Shown: positions 13,436 to 23,334, counted from the stretch's first letter. The stretch: 64,000 nucleotides of DNA from Echinococcus granulosus (GCF_000524195.1 NW_020170381.1:2994401-3058400), one strand, 5' to 3'. Numbers and translations: made by a program. Notes: generated from the sequence alone by a model not told the origin.

Positions 13436-13975
13436 AATCTACAAAGACCTAGGTGCTTACGTGGCTATACGCTGAGTTAGGAAGGCTGGCGAAACACCGC
13501 ATCTAATGCCGTTGATTCTGAGCATAAAGTGCTTTGATTCTGACGTAACAAAAATGGTAGCTGAAAGCGTAGCGAAAATATTGTGGAAAATCCCAGCTCT
13601 GCTTTAAGGTCGCGACAAGACATTTTAAGACGAAAAAGTACCTGCAACTGACACACGCAACAAAGACATCTCATTGGCGCAGAAAAATAAGCAAAAATTG
13701 CAAATGTATATCTTTAGTGAGTAACTATCGTATGTTAAATTACGTAATCTTTGTTAGGCACGCTTTTTACACTTTTCTACAAAACCAGTGAAAATAAGTC
13801 AACCTAAATATAATGCCATTTTGTGAATACATTTCTGAAGCATTTTAACTGTTGTTTAAGTGTGCAGCGTGTACCACTTTCGTTAGTGTTTGGCGTAATG
13901 ACGTGAGTTATTCCCGTGATGACTTTTACGTTACTTGATTTGTGAAAGCACTCCTCTAAGAAGTTCTGATTTGCC

Positions 13976-14797
13976 ATGTCCGACTTGCCTGTTTTAATAC
14001 TTTTGACAGGAGCAAAATCCCCAAGGACGTTATGGCTAAGGAGATTGAAGACATGCTGAGCTACAGTCTAAAAGTCCGCCGCAGGAAGTTTCTGGAGACT
14101 GTTGAGCTACAAGTAGCCCTGAAAAACTATGATCCTCAAAGGGATCGTCGTTTTGCAGGCACTGTTAGGTGAGTACCGCCTTATGGTGGGAGTCAGTGCT
14201 GAACTGACGGACCTCCACCCAGGGTCTTAAAAATCTGGGAAGGCCAAACGTTAATCTCTCCCATGTAGGCTAAAGCACACACCGCGGCCGAAATTTTCTG
14301 TGTGTGTTCTGGGAGACCAACAACACTGTGATGAAGCAAAGGCTAACAATATCCCTTGCATGGATGTTGACGAGCTAAAGAAACTGAACAAGGATAAAAA
14401 GCTTGTTAAGAAGCTCAGTATGTTCGCCCACATGGAGTTATTGATCTATCTAGGTAAGAAGTATCAGGCTTTTCTCGCTAGCGAGAGTGTCATACGGCAG
14501 ATACCCAGGATTTTGGGCCCCGGCCTTAACAAGGCGGGAAAATTCCCTACTGCTGTTTCCCACCAGGAACCTCTTCTGCAGAAGGTCGAGGATATTCGTG
14601 CTACCATTAAGTTTCAGATGAAGAAGGTCCTCTGCCTTGGTGTTGCCGTTGGTAATGTAGGAATGACAAAGGAGCAATTGCAACAGAACATAACCCTGGC
14701 AATTAACTTCCTTGTTTCCCTTCTGAAGAAAAACTGGCAGAACGTCCGTGCCCTGTACATCAAAACGACTATGGGGCCACCCCATCGCCTTTACTAA
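13976..14797 (+). CDS. RPL10A: Ribosomal protein uL1 (RPL10A)
   Basis: Large-subunit protein of the L1 stalk. Exons: 13976-13977 (AT of the start codon), 14010-14168, 14269-14417, 14454-14797; introns of 32, 100 and 36 bp. The spliced frame gives 217 residues, the length usual in animals. Hallmarks are [30 protein letters not shown] with [16 protein letters not shown] (L1 signature), [10 protein letters not shown] and a C-terminus closely matching animal RPL10A ([14 protein letters not shown]). The first join is the weakest point: the model uses a poor donor (GTCCGA) that splits the ATG, but it yields MSKIPKD, matching the family N-terminus. The alternative start is the ATG at 14032, which would shorten the protein by about eight residues. 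AATAAA follows the stop by 6 bp. Convergent with DCPS. Confidence 0.95.
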
Positions 14798-14803
14798 TTA
14801 GTT

Positions 14804-14809
14804 AATAAA
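14804..14809 (+). terminator. RPL10A polyadenylation signal AATAAA
   Basis: Canonical hexamer starting 7 bases after the last base of the TAA stop, implying a very short 3' UTR, as is common for ribosomal protein genes in compact transcripts. Confidence 0.75.
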
Positions 14810-15057
14810 GTGTGTGGTCTGTTATTTTTCTCCGGTTTTTGTTGTAAACCTATGGAGGCGGTTTTGGGTTAGTGCACGCATGTGTAGACGCATGCGTGTG
14901 CACGTTGGCTATCGGCAGTCCCCACAGCTGGTGGTCAACCATCTGCGGGGGGGTCTGTCGGTTCGGCTAAGGAGGATAAACTTTCCTGTGCAATTAGAAG
15001 GGGTGGAGAACGCAAAAGCTACCATGATCAACTCCATACATTTACGCCAAAGATGGT

Positions 15058-16134
15058 TTACAAGTGTTCGGACTTCCGAATGGCATCTAGAAATGGGTGG
15101 TTGTCGTGAAGGTAGATTGGAACGGTTCGCTCAGCGTAGTACTCGCTCTTCATCTCCACATTTTCAATAACGTCCTCGGCTAAAGTCGCCTTGCCAACCT
15201 GCGTGCCCCCGTCCGCCGGTCCCTCGACATGGATAAAGTGCATATGTAAACGGTAGAAAGTGGGAGGATAGTGGAAGTAGGCAATGATTTGATCCTCCCG
15301 TAGCCCGTCTTCCTTCTCACCGTTGTACTTTGCCACAAGTTGCTTTCTTCCTTCTGTCAGCATTGTTCTCAGCATTGGCAAATGACAAGCTCTTAGGTCA
15401 CGCAGGCATGTCAGTCTTGGATTCCTTGCAAGAGCCAGGGCATGAAGCTCATGCAGCTTACTACCATCCCACCGATAATCTAACACTAGAGTGAACCCGA
15501 AATTCGCATCCTTATCTGTAAGTAAAACGCGTTCTACCTCAGCCGTTCCATTGAGAATATTGTCAACCCAGCTGAGGTCCTTCGGATTTGACTCCAGAAA
15601 TGGGAGAATAACGTTTTGATAAGTTTGAGGCGTCTCCAAAACTATCTGGCGCTTAGAGGACGTGTACTTGGAGAAGTGATGGGCTTCCGCTGGATGGATT
15701 ACTGTCATACTTATACGATTAGCTCGCTCTAACCCAGTCACAACAGAGAATCGACGGTATCTGTCATTGCTTACAATCTCGTCCACTTTCCAGGTAGGAA
15801 AGTTTGTTTCTTTTTCGTTATGATCGCAATCGCCTTCAACGTAGGGCACACCTACCTGAGCCTCACACAGATCAGGGATTTCGTTTGGAAAGGGGGACTT
15901 CTGTAATATTACAATAGCATCCTGATCCAATGAGTCTTTGAACCTGACATGCAGGTAGATCACCTTGCTCCGAATGTCATTTCGAAGTACACGTATGATT
16001 CGAGTGTTCGACGGAGAATATGCACTAGCAGGTGGCGTTGATGAGGAATTAGAGTTGATGGAAGTTCGACGACGTTTACGAGGAGGGGAACTCGTGGAGG
16101 AAGTGTGAGAACTCGAAGAACCCGACTGACTCAT
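15058..16134 (-). CDS. DCPS: Scavenger mRNA decapping enzyme DcpS
   Basis: HIT-family pyrophosphatase that hydrolyses the cap dinucleotide left after 3'-5' mRNA decay, releasing m7GMP; it acts in nucleus and cytoplasm. A single intronless frame of 358 codons, near the usual length (about 340). Residues 1-30 are Ser-rich with a basic PPRKRRR patch, a likely nuclear signal. The N-terminal swapped-dimer domain (about 43-170) is followed by the HIT domain with LVLDYRWDG, DLRACHLPMLR and the active site near residues 294-300, reading RLHMHF where the family has HLHVHF. The central and last histidines of HxHxH are present, but the first is Arg. The ATG overlaps the TGA of the upstream Gemin7-like ORF (ATGA), so translation probably depends on a polycistronic arrangement. 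The C-terminus (VIENVE, YYAERT) matches the family. Confidence 0.93.
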   Translation of the reverse strand: MSQSGSSSSHTSSTSSPPRKRRRTSINSNSSSTPPASAYSPSNTRIIRVLRNDIRSKVIYLHVRFKDSLDQDAIVILQKSPFPNEIPDLCEAQVGVPYVEGDCDHNEKETNFPTWKVDEIVSNDRYRRFSVVTGLERANRISMTVIHPAEAHHFSKYTSSKRQIVLETPQTYQNVILPFLESNPKDLSWVDNILNGTAEVERVLLTDKDANFGFTLVLDYRWDGSKLHELHALALARNPRLTCLRDLRACHLPMLRTMLTEGRKQLVAKYNGEKEDGLREDQIIAYFHYPPTFYRLHMHFIHVEGPADGGTQVGKATLAEDVIENVEMKSEYYAERTVPIYLHDNHPFLDAIRKSEHL

Positions 16135-16445
16135 TTGCGAGATATGAGATCGGACAGATTAATCTCGATTGCTATCACGTCCGATTCACGAACTCGAGCC
16201 CTTGGAACAACTCCAATCGGAGTAACTAGATTTTTACAACAAACAGCTCCTTCACTATACGAACTGTTTGGAAAGAGAGGAGCCCACGCCTCAAGATGAC
16301 AAGAAAGGGGTTCGTCACAATTAAATAAATGAAGAAGCGCTGGTGCGTCGGAACCAGTAGATGCAGAAATTAGCGAAAGAAAACGCAGGTGAAGATGATC
16401 GCGCACGTCTTCGATAGGTTCAATGGATGCTTTATCGATCGACAT
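16131..16445 (-). CDS. GEMIN7: Gemin7-like Sm-fold protein (SMN complex)
   Basis: A small intronless ORF of 104 residues. The best match by eye is Gemin7, a small Sm-like subunit of the SMN complex that pairs with Gemin6 and helps load Sm proteins on snRNAs. The C-terminal third reads NLVTPIGVVPRAR then SDVIAIEI, against LQTPIGV and SDIIS(Y/F) in vertebrate Gemin7, at the same spacing. The preceding LHLRFLSLI aligns with the RxRYLRSLL helix, and the middle gives a plausible beta-rich Sm core. It lacks the long N-terminal tail of the human protein. It starts 6 bp after the TM2D1 stop, and its TGA overlaps the DCPS ATG. A profile search would settle the identity; the frame being coding is more certain than the name. 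Confidence 0.62.
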   Translation of the reverse strand: MSIDKASIEPIEDVRDHLHLRFLSLISASTGSDAPALLHLFNCDEPLSCHLEAWAPLFPNSSYSEGAVCCKNLVTPIGVVPRARVRESDVIAIEINLSDLISRK

Positions 16446-16451
16446 ATAAGC

Positions 16452-17257
16452 TCAGAAGGTACCGGGCAAGTAAATCGGGGCGGGATTGAAATAAGGACGT
16501 GTTAAATTAGATCTATCAGCCGGGTGTAAATTCTAAAATAGAAAAGAATGAACTCACATAACTCACAAAGAGATACTTAGTCATTGAATGAACTCGTAGA
16601 ATATAAGCTTGCAAGCTTCAAAGAGATGGAGGTAGGACAGAATTTATAGAAGTTCGAAGACAACTTGAGGTACTTACATTATTCACTAACAAAATAACGT
16701 CAATCAAATACCACAGACCCAGGCCACCAAGCGACCACATTTTTAAAGCACCTACACAGAATTAGGACATGGTAACAACAAACCCAATGCGACATATCCC
16801 AGGTAGAACCTGTCGAGACCAAAAATCCCACCAAAAATGGATAAAGTTAACGCCGTTCCATAGCTATAGCCATTACTAAATCAGAAAATCAGCTGAGTCC
16901 ATGATTGTTACGTACGTCCACAAGCAGGTAGTATTCTTAAAGAAGACACCTCGTCCGTCGTCATTACTCATACCAATGCATGAAATGTTCGGTGCAACAA
17001 AGCATTTGACTACGTACATTAAGAAAAGCAAGGCAAATACTTTCAGCTAAACCAGTAGACTTTTCGCAATCAACGGGTTGCTGCGTTAGACGATCTATAA
17101 CTGCTTCATTACATGTATACTGGCCTGGAAGAAGATCTGAACACTTAACAATCGAAAAAGTGCTGCCGAAATCAACAAAACCCGTCATAAAAAACCAAAA
17201 CACCACCACCATTACTAAGCAGCCAGGAAACACCACGTCATATAGTTGCCATGACAA
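16452..17257 (-). CDS. TM2D1: TM2 domain protein, TM2D1-like
   Basis: Two-pass membrane protein of the TM2 family, implicated in Notch/amyloid-related membrane biology in animals. Model: exon 1 from ATG at 17257 to about 17014; then 16949-16916, 16875-16784, 16751-16678 and 16532-16452 (174 aa, phases consistent; introns 64, 40, 32 and 145 bp). An N-terminal hydrophobic signal is followed by a Cys-rich luminal part (LLPGQYTC, TQQPVDC), TNGYSY leading into the first membrane helix, the family motif LDRFYLGY, then LGGLGLWYLID in the second helix. The YLGY plus CxxLxxGQY features point to TM2D1 over TM2D2/3. The first intron is uncertain: an 82-bp alternative (17018-16937) is also in phase but drops conserved FFK. 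The tail reads HPAD where relatives have GPSDG or KPADG. Confidence 0.85.
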
Positions 17258-18144
17258 GGCAGTTTACCCAAACGTTCAAGGGTAGCAAGAAATTTCAAGC
17301 CACAGTTTCAGGTTAAAAATGCGGTTTATTCATAGTTATTACGAGAGACGGAAATACAAAGCAATGTAGCTAAGGAACAAAAAATATGGCCGGTGAAAAT
17401 TGGTATAAATCGAACAGAAAAATACGCAAATCAAGATACAAAGCATATATTTGATTGTACTCATGGATTTTATTAATTCGTTTTTTTTTCACCTCAGCTG
17501 CAATTTATCAGTAAGTCAAATTTTTAAATGCAGAAGCATTATCGCCCAGTAGTAAAAAAATTAGGTAATTTTTTTCATTTGAGTTCATGGTGTTATAGAG
17601 GCACAAACCCCTACAAAGCGGCAAGGGGACGTAAGTGCCTTCACCACTAACGCTATTGCAGCGTCCCGGGACTCCCTGAAGACGAAAGAAGACACAATAC
17701 TCGGGCAAAGTATATATATTCAGCACGGAGAAGGTGTCTGGGCTATTGGCATGGCCCAAAAGGCCAGCCCACCCAGCGAGGTACAAGGGGGCTAATTCGA
17801 AGCACAAAAGTGGCGTCTCACCAGAACCGAGGGATAAACCACTATCGTATTACACTATTTTGCTTCTATGGTGAGCAAACACTCTGTTAAATTGTTTACT
17901 ATTAACGAACAAATTTATGTAGCCTTTTTTTACAAACTTCTAGAAAATCGCCCCCTTTTTTAATAATTACTTGCCTTACCAACATATGTTCACTGTTGGT
18001 TTTTAGGATCCCTATACTACTTGTGAAACCTAGCACTAATTTTATGCTTTTTTAATGACAATATCAACTGTCGATTTGTATTAAAATTAAAGAGTGATCG
18101 TCTGGTCTTGTTTCAATCTCCCTTAGTTTCGGGTTCAGTCTCCG
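17258..18144. other. Divergent promoter region between TM2D1 and RBBP6
   Basis: An 887-bp spacer between the start codons of two outward-facing genes. It contains a solo terminal repeat of the TRIM element (17657-17854). The remainder is AT-rich. A pyrimidine tract with TTAG about 18 bases before the RBBP6 ATG could serve as a 5' UTR or spliced-leader acceptor. Confidence 0.6.
17657..17854 (-). mobile_element. TRIM solo LTR with 4-bp target duplication
   Basis: A 198-bp repeat, TGCAGCG at the left and ATTACA at the right, flanked on both sides by CTAT (17653-17656 and 17855-17858). This defines the ends of the terminal repeat and shows integrase-type insertion. Confidence 0.85.
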
Positions 18145-21100
18145 ATGGCTTCGGAAGTGTACTTCAAGTTCAAGTCGAGTGTTAAAACTGATTCGATCCC
18201 ATTTGATGGGTCAGCCATATCTGTCAAAGAACTTAAAAATGCCATTAAAAACAAGTGTTGCCTTCGTTCTGCTGATTTGGACTTAAAGTTGGAAGATAGC
18301 ACTGGAAAGGGTATGGTTTTCGTTTGCCATTGAATTGCCTTCCTTCAGAGTATTCCAGGGATGCGGAACTTATACCAAAGTTTACCAGTATAATTGTAAG
18401 ACGTGTTCCGAAACCAAATGGTGAGCCTCAGAAGAGGAGGCCTGCGCAGTCGTCGGTTTCTCGGGACAAATTGGTGAGCATCGCAGTCTTGCTTTTCCGT
18501 TTTTCTTTTACTTGTCGGTGATTTATGTGTATTTATTGCCTTCTAGGCTAGCCAGACAGACACTTGTCTTTCTAATGTAAGCGCTTTTTGCCTGAGTTAG
18601 TTTGTTAGATTGCAAATTTGGCGGATTCTGATTTACCGGAGGAAGAGAAAATTCGACTTATGATTGACAGATCTTCAGAGACCTATTCTGCAAAAAAGTG
18701 AGGTTATCTTTTTAGGTTACACGTTTAGTTACACTGTGAAGGCTAAAGCTTTTGGCATTCCTCCTCCAACTTACACTTGCCACAAGTGCAACCAGGCCGG
18801 CCATTGGATCCACGACTGTCCTGGTATTAAAGACGTTCGAGGAAACCTGGTGGATTCCAAGACAGTGAAGCGGCCGACCGGTATTCCCCAGGATTTTCTT
18901 GTGAGAGTCGATCCGGGTACACCGGGTGCGTATCTCGATAAGTGTGGACGCTATATGGTTCCCATAAAAGACGCGTAAGCCACCTTTTTACTAATTTTCT
19001 TTAATCATAGTGAGGCCTATTCCCAAAAAAAGAAAGAGAAGCGTGCGTTTTCTCTCGAGGAAAACCCCCCTTATGTTCCACCTCAAGAGCGTACCCCCTC
19101 CGCAGGCTTGGTTTGCCCGCTGTGTAAAAAACTGCTTAAAGAGGCGGTAATTATAACTTGTTGCGGTACTTCATATTGCAATGAATGCATTACAAACCAT
19201 TGCTTTGTTGCGGGCTCACAAAAGTGTCCGAATTGTGGGGCGCCCGCGGAGAAGTACGATAGTGCTATAATCGAAAACGCTGCAATGAGACGGGCTGTAA
19301 CCGACTGGTTGAGGGCTGGCAGTTCTCCAGAAGTATCAAATCAACGATTTTCGCCCGAAGTAATCCAAACGAAAGGCACACCTGAGCCCGAGAAGGTTTG
19401 TTGTGGATATAGTTTATTAGTTGATTAATAGGTGGTTCGCCGCCTTCTTAAACCGAAGCAACCGGCGTCGATCGGGTCTGGAAATGCAGAAAGTGGATCT
19501 GTAAATCAGGAAATCGGTGGCGAATCAAAGGAATCAGTTTTGGAATTAGCTGATTTGAAGAAGGAAAATGATGCTACTGTAAAGCCAGAACTTTCTGCAT
19601 CAAATCTTTCAGACTCGAAAACTTTGTCATTCCCGTCTAAATCTGAATCATCTATTACCCATGTTAAAAGTACCCCTATTGAATCTCACACCCCTCCTGT
19701 TGTTTCTAATACAAGTAGCGTAGCCAACTTGCCTTGTGCAAATTCCTTTGGTGCAGAAAACGTTACTTCTATGTTACCGACTCTACCAAATGTTACATCA
19801 TTGTATAATGGTGCACCGCTAGTTTTCCCGGGCGAGGGTGCCTCTCTCGCAAACGCTGTATATAGCGCAAATCTTGCAGCCTCCCTAACTGCAGTAGGTG
19901 CAGCTCAGGCTCCACTAAATACCGTCTTTCCAAGCAACTCCCTGATCTCATCCAGTAGCGTGTGGCCTTCGGTGGACCTGTCCCTCTTAGGCGGTGTGGA
20001 TCAGAGCGGCTTTTCCAACCCTGGCAATGTCTTCCCTTCAGTCAATCCTCTCGTGGATCTGCATGGTGCAGTCGGTGGCGATAAACTTCTTTCAAAAGAG
20101 GAGTTTTACCGTATGAAGAGACGCTTGTTGGAAAAGTCACACAGAAGGTAATTGGTTTTATTCAACTGCCAAATCGTACGTAGGATATTGATGTCGAACT
20201 GCTGTTCTGTTAAATCGTTTTCTTAAACGTCATTGCTTTAATTTTGAAACTTTTTTCCTGAGAATTTTTACTAATATTCAGGGATGTAATGTGGGGTGAC
20301 GACTTGAAGGCTTGTAGAAGTTATTTGCAAAGAAAAGGCGTGTGGAGTGTGGATGGTGATCCGACTTGTTCTGTCGCATTTGGCACCTAAATGCGCAGTT
20401 ATCTTCACATGTCCTGCCAATGATTTCATTCATACCTACGATTGATCTGGTTCATTCTGTTTAAATTTCATTCTTCTCCAAACAAAGACCAGATGGAGAT
20501 ATCAGTCGAATATCGTCTGCAGCTGCTTTTAATTCGTCCTAAGGTTCTTCACCGGCCATATAAAATAATTGTATTGTATCCAGTTTAAGTCAGCAACCCA
20601 TTTGGGGTCAAGCTTTCACTTAAATTTTACCTTTTCTGATTATTAATTATCTGTATTTTTTGGCATCGTGGATGCATTATTTCACGATTTGTTCGTGACT
20701 GCAGGCGTCCGCGTAGCCGAGACTCCCTTCACTCACGTCGCAGGTGTGAAAGTCGTAGACGCGCAGCTGCTGACTACTATTATCGTAGACGTGAGGAGGA
20801 GCGACGGTTACGAAAACGGTCACCTCCAAGACGTCGTCGCTCCCGTAGCAGTGGCTCTGACCGCCGTCCGACTAGAGGGGATGGCGTGGCCGTTGAGGAC
20901 TATGATACATGGAAGCGCAGAAAAGAGCGTCGTCTGCAGATTGAGGCTGCTGGGGGCAGGCGCTTCTCTCCACTCCACGGACCTTGTAGAAGCGCTTCTT
21001 CCAATGGCTCACCTTTACCAACTGCCAGACGAGAAGCGTCACCTCATGAATACTCTAGTGATCGCAATCGTCGATATCCCGAAGCGATGGATAAATCTCG

Positions 21101-22121
21101 TTTGCGAAGGTATGGAGTTAAGGAATTTACGACAGATTGAGTTCATTCACTTCCTCAAAACTGTCTTAAGGCAGTATTTTTTTTCAGCTAGAGGGTTTAT
21201 TGAAGATGAGTATTTTGATGTAAATTCTCAAATCGCGTTAAGTGATTCGCTTGATTACCATCTGTTTATTTGGCGACATGAATAGAGTACTCAGCAGTAA
21301 TTGGATGCACATTTTTTCAAACAGTCCCTTTTACGTTGGAAGTCCCATTCGGAAGACTTTGGAAGAGACCTCTCCGAATCTTGAAGGAACCTGTCGTCAC
21401 CAAGACCGTCGATATCGTGGCGAAGATTCGGAGTATTCCCGAAAGCGATCTCTTTCAAAAGAGGGCTCAGCAGTGCCTGATATCGTCTCATCACCACCCG
21501 AAAATGCAGATGGTGACTTGGATGCTAAGGCACTAAGGAAGCTTCGCAAAGAGCAAAAAAGAAAGGCCAAAAAGGAAAAGAAATTGTAAGTTTGCATTAC
21601 TGATGCACTGGTTCCGTGCATACCCAGGAGAATGACAAATTGTTCTCTAAAACCTGATTGGTCCATTGATATCTGCTAATTTCTCTTGCTGTCTGCTCAC
21701 TAATTATGAGTTGTAGATAGTGGCGGTGGGATTGTGTTGCCGCACGATTGCCCCGAAAACCTTAGAACATATTTTCTATCATGATATTTCGTGCTTGTTA
21801 TTCCACAGAGCAAAACGGGCTGCTCGGGCTCAAAGAGCTGCTGCTGCTGCTGCTGCTGCCGGTGGAAGGGGTGCGGGTGAAGGAATTTATGACAATCTGG
21901 ACGGAGTTTCTCCCGTAGTTCCTGGGGAAGACGATCGCGACGATGGTGAAAGTTCCAAGTCAAAACGCGATAGAAAGAAGCGGAAGAAGAAACACAGGCA
22001 TGAACGTGACTTGGAGTCTGATTCTGGAAGTGATTCCAGGATAAAGCGGAAGAAAAAGGATAAATCGCGGAAATACCCGAGCACTGATGAAGAACCAGAT
22101 GAGCTAGTTGAAGTTTGCTAG
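18145..22121 (+). CDS. RBBP6: RBBP6-type RING E3 ubiquitin ligase (DWNN, zinc knuckle, RING, RS tail)
   Basis: Nuclear E3 ligase tied to 3'-end processing and p53/Rb turnover in animals. Ten exons: 18145-18310, 18349-18473, 18547-18576, 18609-18697, 18729-18974, 19011-19395, 19432-20147, 20705-21109, 21343-21585, 21809-22121. Total 2718 nt, 905 aa plus stop, in frame throughout. The ubiquitin-like DWNN domain spans residues 1 to about 78 (start MASEVYFKFKS). A CCHC knuckle lies at about 154-167 (CHKCNQAGHWIHDC) and a RING from about 254 (CPLC, CCGTSYCNEC, CPNC). A Ser/Ala-rich middle and an Arg/Ser-rich tail (about 586-720) lead to a Lys/Arg-rich C-terminus with a poly-Ala run. The protein is about half the length of human RBBP6. 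Introns 1-6 are 38, 73, 32, 31, 36 and 36 bp; introns 7-9 are 557, 233 and 223 bp. AATAAA at 22176. Confidence 0.95.
20282..20390 (+). other. Possible alternative terminal exon of RBBP6
   Basis: Inside intron 7, a pyrimidine-rich acceptor (ending TTCAG at 20281) is followed by a frame that joins in phase to exon 7 and runs 35 codons to TAA at 20388. Using it would give an RBBP6 form with DWNN, knuckle and RING but without the RS and basic tail. No homology supports the peptide, so this rests on splice signals and phase only. Confidence 0.3.
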
Positions 22122-22175
22122 AACCATTTTTAGTCCACCTAGGTGTACAGTTGTATTTTGATATTCTTTTTCTCA

Positions 22176-22181
22176 AATAAA
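22176..22181 (+). terminator. RBBP6 polyadenylation signal AATAAA
   Basis: Canonical hexamer 55 bases after the TAG stop of the last RBBP6 exon. Confidence 0.65.
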
Positions 22182-23334
22182 ACCATATATGGTTTCAGGC
22201 TACGCGATCCAATAATTCGCTTTTTGCTCATTGGCAGTAGGGTATTTGAGACAACTTTCTGGCAAATAAAGCTTGGAATGAGCATTTACCTTTCAATTTC
22301 AATGTCGTGGTGCTTCCAATTTCCAACTATTTGAGTGATTTAAGTGTCATTGCAATTTGCCTGAGTTGGAACGTAGTAAATTAGACTGGTCGGATTATTA
22401 TTTGATTAATTTAGGGAGTATTTGACGAGTTGTATAACATTGGCGCTTCTATACGTTCATGGTTTCTAGCGATTGCCACCTGGCTGCACTAGCTGTGCAC
22501 TTTAATCTGAATGATGGTAATCCTTGCAAAGCTGAAGTTGTAGCCCGCATGGGCATTCACTCTACCCCTATGCAGTGGGTCACACTCCATCAGGATATAT
22601 TGTTTTTGGCTAGAGGGAGTACGTCTTGGGGTGCGTAGTGTGCGGTTAATTGGTTGCAAGTGCGTACTTTCCCCCAGCGCAGCCTGCTCGTGGCTCCCTG
22701 CGGACAGATGAGTTTAAGCAATGGTGGCGCTGAGAACCGTTTTGCAATGTGTGGTGAACCAAGATGGAATAATGTGTTGCTCAAAGGTAGCCGGTCAAGA
22801 AAATTGCTCAGGGTAAAGTGTATTGGGGTAAATTGGCTAGCGTAGGGTAAATAAGGTCGTGTCGATGGCATTATCAAGGTCTGTCCACGCGTAATAATGT
22901 TAGTCCACTTCAGATAGTCTTGTTTCTACCTCATTTTCACCAGGGCTGATTCTCCGCAACTCTGAACACGATTATATTATTTTTCCTCTAAATTTGAGCG
23001 ATAACTTTTGAACCCATAGGGATTTTAAGGCGCAAATGGGAAATAGCTTGCAGCATTAAGTACACGTACCACTAACGGCTTATACGACCTTCATAAAAGG
23101 AATAAAGAAACACGTTGTCGTCCACTTGGTTAATTTTTGGACAATTTTGGATCCGTTTTTTTCGTGTGCGCGATTCATCATGTACTGCAGGAAAGGGAGG
23201 TGCAAGTACTGTGCCATAGTAAAACATTAAGGATAAAACCTTCAAATCAGAATTAGTGACGTCGCAAGACACTTTGCTGATTGATAATGGCTAAGGAAGC
23301 AAGTTTTGAAGCTGTGAAGCGAGGGACGATTCAA

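Larger units (their letters stand above)
9660..13969. other. Intergenic spacer between NCK and RPL10A
   Basis: Non-coding spacer of 4.3 kb. It contains a compound trinucleotide microsatellite (10395-10507), one near-complete TRIM element (11401-12485) and two opposed terminal-repeat copies (13070-13435). Open frames over the microsatellite (poly-Pro, poly-Leu, poly-Trp) are products of the repeat. The promoters of the divergently transcribed NCK and RPL10A genes should lie here, but no promoter motif can be called. Confidence 0.6.

Noticed and set aside
20668..21285. 205-codon plus frame overlapping RBBP6 exon 8
   Set aside because: The Arg/Ser frame in the same exon joins in phase to both neighbours and matches RBBP6 tails; this one is a shadow frame.
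22480..22880. GC-richer block with frames on both strands, considered as an exon
   Set aside because: No consistent frame with splice signals and no domain match.
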